Shown: positions 13,860 through 19,440 of the stretch, in pieces
How the letters are laid out: every line of letters begins with the position of its first letter
Position numbering within the stretch: the first letter of the stretch is position 1
From: Hemicentrotus pulcherrimus
Lineage: Eukaryota; Echinodermata; Echinoidea; Camarodonta; Strongylocentrotidae
Assembly (NCBI GenBank): GCA_003118195.1
Contig: BEXV01004979.1
Coordinates: 1,793-21,232, forward strand
Length of the DNA: 19,440 nucleotides
Reading direction: 5' to 3'
The notes under the pieces: model-generated
What the model saw: the letters and a program-made list of their open reading frames with translations, nothing else
Database searches by the model: none
What the model was told of the DNA's origin: nothing
Position numbers and translations under genes: made by a program

Positions 13860-14808
13860 TCATTCCTGATACTGATAGTACTTCTTCATAATTTCTCCAA
13901 GGCACTGAACAATAGCATCAAGTGTAGGACGCTGAGAGGGCGCTATGCTACAGCAAATACAGCCCAGCTGATGAAGTTCATTCATTTGATAGATTTGCCC
14001 CAGGCCAATGTAGACAGCTCCGACTTGGAATACATCACTGGCGATTGTTGCTGGTTGTTCTCGTATTGCAAGCTCAGGAGCAATGTGTCCATAGCGTCCG
14101 ATGGTCAGGTACTCTTGCTTCTCTCGCTGCGAGAAGTGGAAACTGATAGGAACCTGAAGGACACAGGCGTATCCAAGATCGATCAATACCCCGCGCCACC
14201 TGCCAAACTCTTTCCTGATAAGAATGTTATCATTTTTTAGGTCATTAATGAGAATACCCTGGTCATGCAGAACTCGAAGTCCTTCGGCAACATCCAAAGC
14301 AATCAGCAGCATTTGATGATTGGTGAGTGCAGGTTGACACACTTCTAATGCCTTATGAAGCGTTGTGCTTTTTCCAGTGACCTCATCACCCACAAACTCC
14401 ATGGCCATTCCTACCTTATCCTCATCAAGCCTGAAGCACCCGTAAAGTTTGGGGAAATAAGGGGACTTGCTTACAAGTTCCTGGTATTGTACTTCCTTCT
14501 TGAATAGGGAGATGGTTGCACGGCGCTTGGTGTAATCTTTAGGGAGAGTTATTACCTTGACCGCAACTGCCTGCCCGGTATGTTTGTGGCTGTAAAGGTG
14601 AACTGCTCCGTAAACTCCTCGGCCTAGCTCGGATCTTCCTTGTCCGGATGGGTTCCAAGATTTTAAGTCATTCAGAGAACGCACAAAGGAGCAGGTGTGA
14701 GACAGGAAGATGGAATTGAGGGTTTGTTCAACAAGATCAGGATATCTCTTGACTGGTGAGAAGCCTGGTGAAACTGAGGAGCTCATTGAAGTAGATTCAT
14801 CCCAAGAT
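13860..14808 (-). CDS. Terminal exon encoding the protein kinase domain
   Basis: The acceptor TTTGCAG precedes 14808; the split glycine is followed by SWDESTS and then M488. Kinase landmarks: glycine loop LGRGVYGAV (541-549), lysine in VAVK (564), helix C glutamate in FKKEV (585), catalytic loop INDLKNDN with Asp669 and Asn674, DLG with Asp690, APE (723-725), helix F Asp738 and Arg773. HRD is replaced by IND and DFG by DLG. All residues needed for ATP and metal binding and for catalysis remain, so activity is likely. NDLKxDN suggests a divergent Ser/Thr kinase-like group expanded in marine invertebrates (inference). The exon is intronless across the whole domain. Confidence 0.92.
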
Positions 14809-17800
14809 CTGCAAATTCAAGCAAAACGATTTCATGTCTAATTGAAGCTACAGAAAGAGTTTCATGAATTGTCCATTTACTGCAAATAAAAATTTCTAGG
14901 TACTCAATTGAAAGAGAAAGTGAATTTCAATCCTGATATATACTCCGTCTCCAAAATCAGTTTTCTTTGTGTTCTTCATTTTTTTTTTCTTCTTATTATA
15001 TATATATATAATTTATTATGATTAACCGCATAAACGATTTCATAGGTATATTGTGCTAAAGACAGCAACGTTTCTCATTTGATATAGATTGGCATGTAAT
15101 GTTCTTTAATCAACGATGATTGGTAAGCTAATTACCCTGAAGATCTGCAGGAGTAGCTCGCTGTACGATGCAGATATCGCATAGGTAAAGGAGGTAAAGG
15201 AGAGCCTTCTTGAGTCACACTCCAATCATCATGTCCCAGGGAAGCCGAAGAGTAGACGCTCTCGCGGAAGCTGTCAGGTAGATGGGAAGAAGCCGAGAGG
15301 TGGGTCGAAGTTAGAGGCGAAGTATCAGATTTGGTCGACGAGAAAGTGACCTCATGAGAAGTGCTTGAAGACTTGGTAAGGTCACACGGTCTAACCAGAT
15401 GCAACTTCCATGGGAGAGGACTTTTCTTCTGCCTAGAGGAGACGTTTTGGGATCCATTGGTTGTGATATCACGTGGTCGCAGAAGAGGCAGACTGCTGAC
15501 TTTAGGTTGAGAAGAGGTCGGAAACCAGTCTTGCTCAACATCCAACTCTGAAGGAGAAGTCGAGGTCGTGGATATGCTACTGCTGATATCCCCTGGTCTT
15601 AGAAGGCATATTTGGTAGAGTCTAGTTTCATTCGTGTGAGAAGATACAGAAAACTTGTCTTGTTTCGGTGATGTCTCTGAAGAAGATGAGTTCTGGTGCG
15701 GGCTAAGACCAATGTCACATGGTCGTAAAAGGCTCACTGGATGTAGACCGGTTGGGGTAATTGCATGAGAAGCGGTCGGGAACTTGGCCCCTTCTAGGCT
15801 TGAGTTCATAGAGGAATATCCAATGGATTTCGACAGTTTGAAATCACATGGTTTGAGAAGACCCACTCGAGGGACATTGGCTTCCATAATATGAGAAAAA
15901 GCTGGACACCAGTCTCCCTCTGAAGTGGAAGTTGATAAGATATATGCATCAGGTCCCAAGAGACTGGTAAAGTCACATGGCCTACAGAGAAGGCACTGCC
16001 TTTGTCCATCAGTATGACTCCCAGAAAGGATTGTGCACCGTTCCCGTTGCAGCTCTGGTGGGCTAGTCTCTGCATGAATGGTAGTCACCTTCAAATCACC
16101 AGGTTTGATCAGGCGGCGAGATGAGCTGTACTTCTGTCCGCCTATCTGCTGTGCTGATTTGAAGGGGATACTCTTATTGTTCACAGTTTCTAGGACACCC
16201 TTGCATGGATCACCATCGGAGCCCTCATTTACCTTAAAAAGTAAAGGCAAAGATAATATTATTACTTGTTGCAGGACACCAGAAATTAATTGTTTGATTT
16301 TTTTTTTAAAGCAAGACAAAACAAAACAAAAACACAATTTTTTGGTTAAACTTTCTTTTTTGGTAAAGAATTGCCCATTTTTGTTTGGAAGAGTAGGTAG
16401 TTCAGTACTGCAGTGTTGGAAGATTTGAGAAAGCTTGATTTAACCTTACTGATTACGTAATATATAAGATAAATTAATTCAAATATTCCACGATGTATAA
16501 GACTCTCTTCACGATTTGATTGTACCAAGATATTCATCTTAGTATGATATTGCTGCCTTATAGCAATTCGACTATGAAATGAAACGAATTTCCCCCTACA
16601 AAAGCACCTTGATTCAATTTAATCATAATTTTACCTGCAGATATTTGGTGGCCTCATCTTTGTGGCTTCCGATCTTCCGCCACTTCTCTCCAATTGTTTT
16701 GGAGAAGGGTACTGTGCCATTGGAAAGATCAATGCCGAAGATGGCGGCACTTTCCTAAGGGTAAGAGGAAGTAGGAAACAAAAGTTAGCAATGATAATGG
16801 CATTTTACCCTTCATAATAAGGTTTCTGCATCACTGAAAATGATTTCAGTATGGTATTATACTTCTTTTACTTCGAAATATTGAGGCAGCAGTATGATGA
16901 ATAACTTTTTAACAGTCATACAGGCAGATAAAAGTAACACCAGGGACTTAAGACTTCTTTTCAAAAGGAGGTGATCACACGTTAATGAAAGATTAAATGA
17001 CACTAGGTGATATCTATGAAAAATCTTTTGGGAATTAAAATGACTTAGGTGGCTTTATTGCGTTTATCTGATCGAGACGACCTGAGATCCAAGATTTTTT
17101 TTTTTTTAATCTAAAAAATACAGGGCTAACATGATAGTGAAATAAAAAGTCCTAATATTTACCTGAAGCTGTAAGAGAAGATGGTTCTGGCTACTTTGCA
17201 AGTCCTGGATGCTCTGCATGACGTCATCATGACATAGTCTGTTTGCTTGGACTCCAAAGAGACCGGAATAAAAGGCCTGGACTTGCTGCACAATCTGAAA
17301 CAAAGAAAACAACAAAAATTAATTTCACTAATTTTCTGTTTAGCATAAACGCATTGACATATACAATTCCAATCTTGCAGTATCGCCCGTGCAATCCGAA
17401 GTCTTTGTCAAAACGGATTGTTTCAATTCAATTCATTTATTTTCCTCTTTCAATCGTTCATATTTACAATGATGGTACATTTTAACATATTTACATATTT
17501 ATTTACATTTAGATCAATTTGCACAATACAATACATTAAAGAATAAACATGAAATTGAAAGGGAAGGGGGCCGATTAAAAAGCAGAGCTTGTAGGGTGTA
17601 AGCCCCCCCCCCCTGTAAAAGTAATTAATATGAATTATTATTTTATGAAGAAAAAAAAATAACAATAACTGAATCAGTAATGCAAAAAATCACTTTTAAA
17701 CGCAAAACATTGATAAATACATACATGTTTATAAAAAGAAAAGTGAGAAGTTCGTTACTAAATATTGNAAAAGAAAAGTGAGAAGTTCGTTACTAAATAT

Positions 17801-18603
17801 TGTTTTTTTCGATAAATGAAATAGATGTCTTATTAAAAAAGTGGGAGCAGGCTTACAGTTTATAAAAATACGAATCAAGGATAACAGAGTTGATTCGATT
17901 TTTTTTTTCTTTGATAAACTATTATGTCGTAAAGGTGAACGGATAGATTAATATTCAATTTGTTAGAATTTTATAAAATAGTTCTTACGTAATCTCCTTG
18001 AGAGATGACATCGCAGAAAGCAGGTGTGTAATCCACACGGTCACGAAGAAGTAAACGTCTGAAAAACAAAACAGAATCAGCAATATTAATCCAATGACAT
18101 AAAGATAATGAAAATGGAAAAAAATAATACAAAATAAGAATAACTTTCAAATACGTAGATTTAGTTAGAAATTGAACGATTTGGTGCAGGCAAACAAGAA
18201 ACTCCAAACATTTTAGGACAAAATTTACTAACAGGAAAAGGTTGTCTTTAATGCGGGTGTAAAAAAGTAATACAAAAATTTGAGGGAAAAAAAATCATTC
18301 AATTTTTTGTCAAAGATGTATCTTCATAAAAATAATGATCTTCAATATAATAAAAAGCCCCAAATCAATCAGAATACTTTTCTAACGAGAATGGGCAGTA
18401 AAGGGTACATTTTAGAGAATATTATTTAAGTAAGCAGAAGTAGATCTCCTCTAAATATGGAATCTTCTCAACATTATATTTTATTTTTATTTATTTTTAA
18501 TTTTTAATACTAAATACGAACACAAATTTGCATAAGTGGCAAGGCTATTAAATATAGTTGAATTAAATAAAAAATAGTCTTACGTGATATTCAAACTGTC
18601 CAT
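13860..18603 (-). CDS. Six-exon gene: helical N-terminus, seven RPCD-type repeats, C-terminal protein kinase
   Basis: Coding exons on the minus strand: 18603-18584, 18058-17989, 17294-17163, 16754-16635, 16232-15136 and 14808-13860. All five introns are GT-AG and the phases fit (2, 0, 0, 0, 2), giving 2388 bases and 795 residues. The ATG at 18603 is the first after an in-frame TGA 42 bases upstream and has G at -3 and +4. Residues 1-114 are unrecognised, with a helical QSIQDLQSSQNHLLLQLQ stretch. Residues 115-480 are Ser/Thr-rich with seven motif repeats. The kinase domain spans about 535-790. The substrate is unknown, and a cytoplasmic location is inferred from the lack of signal peptide or membrane segment. 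I know no named family with this architecture. The gene converges on the BTBD10-like gene. Confidence 0.8.
14809..15135 (-). other. Intron 5 of the kinase gene
   Basis: Phase-2 intron with GTAATT donor and TTTGCAG acceptor. Contains a (TA)n run near 14997-15010 and nothing else recognised. Confidence 0.7.
15136..16232 (-). CDS. Large exon encoding seven LLRPCD-type repeats
   Basis: The acceptor TTTTTAAG precedes 16232, and the donor is GG|GTAATT at 15135. Encodes residues 115-480. The core is L-L-[RK]-P-[CGR]-D-[ILF]; the prolines are at residues 158, 199, 242, 285, 327, 367 and 396, with spacings of 41, 43, 43, 42, 40 and 29. Several units also carry a DWFPTSS- or SSH-type block 12-20 residues before the core. 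The linkers are Ser/Thr-rich and probably disordered. Reading on past the donor meets a TAA at 15134-15132, so without splicing it looks like a separate gene. Confidence 0.82.
16233..16634 (-). other. Intron 4 of the kinase gene
   Basis: Donor GTAAAA after CTGCAG at 16635; acceptor TTTTTAAG before 16232. No repeat recognised. A short open frame upstream of the acceptor on the minus strand is not needed for the gene model. Confidence 0.65.
16635..16754 (-). CDS. Kinase-gene exon 4
   Basis: Bounded by CCCTTAG and GTAAAA; encodes 40 residues from ESAAIFGIDL to DEATKYLQ in phase 0. The FSKTIGEKWRKIGSHKDEA part is basic and helical and loosely recalls HMG-box or death-fold sequences. The resemblance is too weak for a domain call. 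Confidence 0.75.
17163..17294 (-). CDS. Kinase-gene exon 3
   Basis: Bounded by GTTTCAG and GTAAAT; 44 codons in phase 0, from IVQQVQAFYSGLFG to HLLLQLQ. The Gln-, Leu- and Asp-rich second half looks like a short coiled coil. An internal TGACGTCA at 17219-17226 lies in coding sequence. Confidence 0.75.
17411..17660 (-). mobile_element. 3' end of a non-LTR retrotransposon (CR1/L2-like tail)
   Basis: On the minus strand it ends GAGGAAAATAAATGAATTGA, then ATTGAA, a short terminal repeat typical of CR1/L2-like LINEs. It is preceded by TGTAAATATGAACGATTGAA and, further upstream, a C-rich segment (TAAGCCCCCCCCC on the plus strand). No coding remnant. The clade is judged from the tail only. Confidence 0.5.
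17734..17803. other. Assembly join: one N flanked by a 34-35 bp direct duplicate
   Basis: 17734-17768 and 17770-17803 are the same sequence (AAAAGAAAAGTGAGAAGTTC onward) with a one-base length difference in an A-run. A lone N at 17769 separates them. This looks like two overlapping contig ends placed side by side. Confidence 0.85.
17989..18058 (-). CDS. Kinase-gene exon 2
   Basis: Bounded by TTTTCAG and GTAAGA, 70 bases. Completes the split Thr7 and encodes RLLLRDRVDYTPAFCDVISQ then GDY. No family recognised. Confidence 0.72.
18059..18583 (-). other. Intron 1 of the kinase gene
   Basis: Donor GTAAGA at 18583, acceptor TTTTCAG. AT-rich with no repeat recognised. Confidence 0.65.
18584..18603 (-). 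CDS. Kinase-gene exon 1, coding part (start codon)
   Basis: ATGGACAGTTTGAATATCAC followed by GTAAGA. Encodes MDSLNI plus two bases of Thr7. The reading frame upstream has a TGA 42 bases before the ATG and no other ATG between, so this start is favoured. The context GTGATGG is strong. Confidence 0.72.
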
Positions 18604-18747
18604 CACACAAGTTTGTCGCAAATCGTGGAGATTCGTAAAAACTCAAACATTTAATCTTGATAGAGAAAGCGGAATGAATACAACTTACACATTACATTAA
18701 TACGCGATGCGAAAATTATAACATTCAAGTTACCTCGCAACGCATCA

Positions 18748-18842
18748 TGACGTCACAATGCATTCTCAAGAAAAATCCAGATAGAGGCGCGGAGTATGAC
18801 GTAACAATGTACTGCGCTGGCACTTATGTTATAATGACGTAA
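18748..18842. promoter_or_regulatory. Three CRE/ATF-like sites upstream of the kinase gene
   Basis: TGACGTCA at 18748-18755 is a full palindromic cAMP-response element. TGACGTAA occurs at 18797-18804 and 18835-18842. They lie 145 to 242 bases upstream of the start codon, where a promoter would be. Binding by CREB/ATF or bZIP factors is inferred from the motif. Confidence 0.5.
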
Positions 18843-19440
18843 CAAACTTAACCGTTACGCAGATGTAAAGAAGAAAAAATTAATATAACCAGTATTAAGA
18901 GTAGGTGCGGTTATTAAAGTTACTTAATTATGGACTTCATAAGTTCATAAGACCTTCCAAAGAAGAAAAATAAAGTCATGCATAAAATCACATCGTTTAT
19001 TTATTGATTTTTTTATTTGTTTATTTTTTAAACTTTAGTTTATAATAATTTGTTTAGAAATATTGAAAAATTCAACTTATTCAACAAGTTTGAAAACACC
19101 CAACGCTTTGTATCTTCATGCGGGAAGCTGTACAGATCATGTGACAAATGGAAAAAAAATTGTTAGGGAGTCCGAAATTCTCTACGTAATTATTTTATAG
19201 TATAGATAATGGTGAACTTCGATGATTTTGAAATTTCAGCTATATAGCTTTTTAGCTTTTTAAATTTATTTTTGCATGTTCTACATAAAACCTATATGGA
19301 ATGATTAGCATGGATATTATCGACCGTGTAGAGTAGTATATTAAAATAATTATTATCGAGGGTTACTGTACATTTATAGTGACCGTATTGAAAGGTGAAT
19401 ATTACTTCAAAGTGAAAAGCTCCCCCTACGGACGAATGAC
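18843..19440. other. Upstream flank, nothing recognised
   Basis: AT-rich sequence beyond the kinase-gene promoter region. No exon, repeat or RNA gene is evident. Confidence 0.5.

Larger units (their letters stand above)
17295..17988 (-). other. Intron 2 of the kinase gene, with a LINE tail and an assembly gap
   Basis: Donor GTAAGA, acceptor GTTTCAG. Contains a LINE 3' end at about 17411-17660 and a single N at 17769. Confidence 0.7.

Noticed and set aside
13773..14240. 155-codon plus-strand frame
   Set aside because: It lies antisense to the kinase exon, whose conserved motifs explain the open frame.
16078..16428. 116-codon plus-strand frame
   Set aside because: Antisense to the start of the repeat exon and its intron; no domain or splice context of its own.
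17219..17226. TGACGTCA as a regulatory CRE
   Set aside because: It lies within coding exon 3 of the kinase gene and is explained by codon sequence; kept only as a note.

Overview
This window is animal genomic DNA, AT-rich with short exons, long introns and abundant young and old repeats. The repeat landscape points to a marine deuterostome, most likely a sea urchin or other echinoid. The evidence is tRNA-derived SINEs, fold-back elements ending in GTGAAACGGGCCC-like termini, RTE-like LINE remnants and frequent TACATGTA words. The species call is inference. A single N at 17769 shows the sequence comes from a draft scaffold.

Left part (582-4060, + strand): the last four coding exons of a BTBD10/KCTD20 orthologue, a BTB/POZ protein of the Akt-activating family. 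The BTB domain lies off the left edge. Its introns hold a partial tandem duplication of one of its own exons, two SINE copies, an RTE-like ORF2 relic, three fold-back elements and a fragment of a TTAA-type element. A 3' UTR of about 660 bases ends near an AATAAA at 4721.

Middle part (about 4730-13820): roughly 9 kb between two convergent genes, with no convincing gene. It contains a SINE, a Penelope-like palindrome, a cluster of three histone-mRNA-like 3' stem-loops with purine-rich CAAGAAAGA elements, a 216-bp fold-back, a 27-bp triplicate repeat, a minisatellite, and a TTAA-target element that has inserted into a copy of itself. One possible orphan terminal exon lies at 8663-8751.

Right part (18603 to 13860, - strand): a complete six-exon gene can be assembled with consistent splice phases and encodes about 795 residues. 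The N-terminus is unrecognised and helical (residues 1-114). It is followed by seven regularly spaced copies of a short LLRPCD-type motif and then a C-terminal protein kinase domain with an altered HRD motif. What look like two separate long reading frames (16337-15132 and 14786-13860) are adjacent exons of this one gene. Three CRE/ATF-like sites lie 145-242 bases upstream of its start codon. This repeat-kinase architecture is the most likely undescribed protein in the window. The two genes converge and nothing in the sequence shows that they work together.
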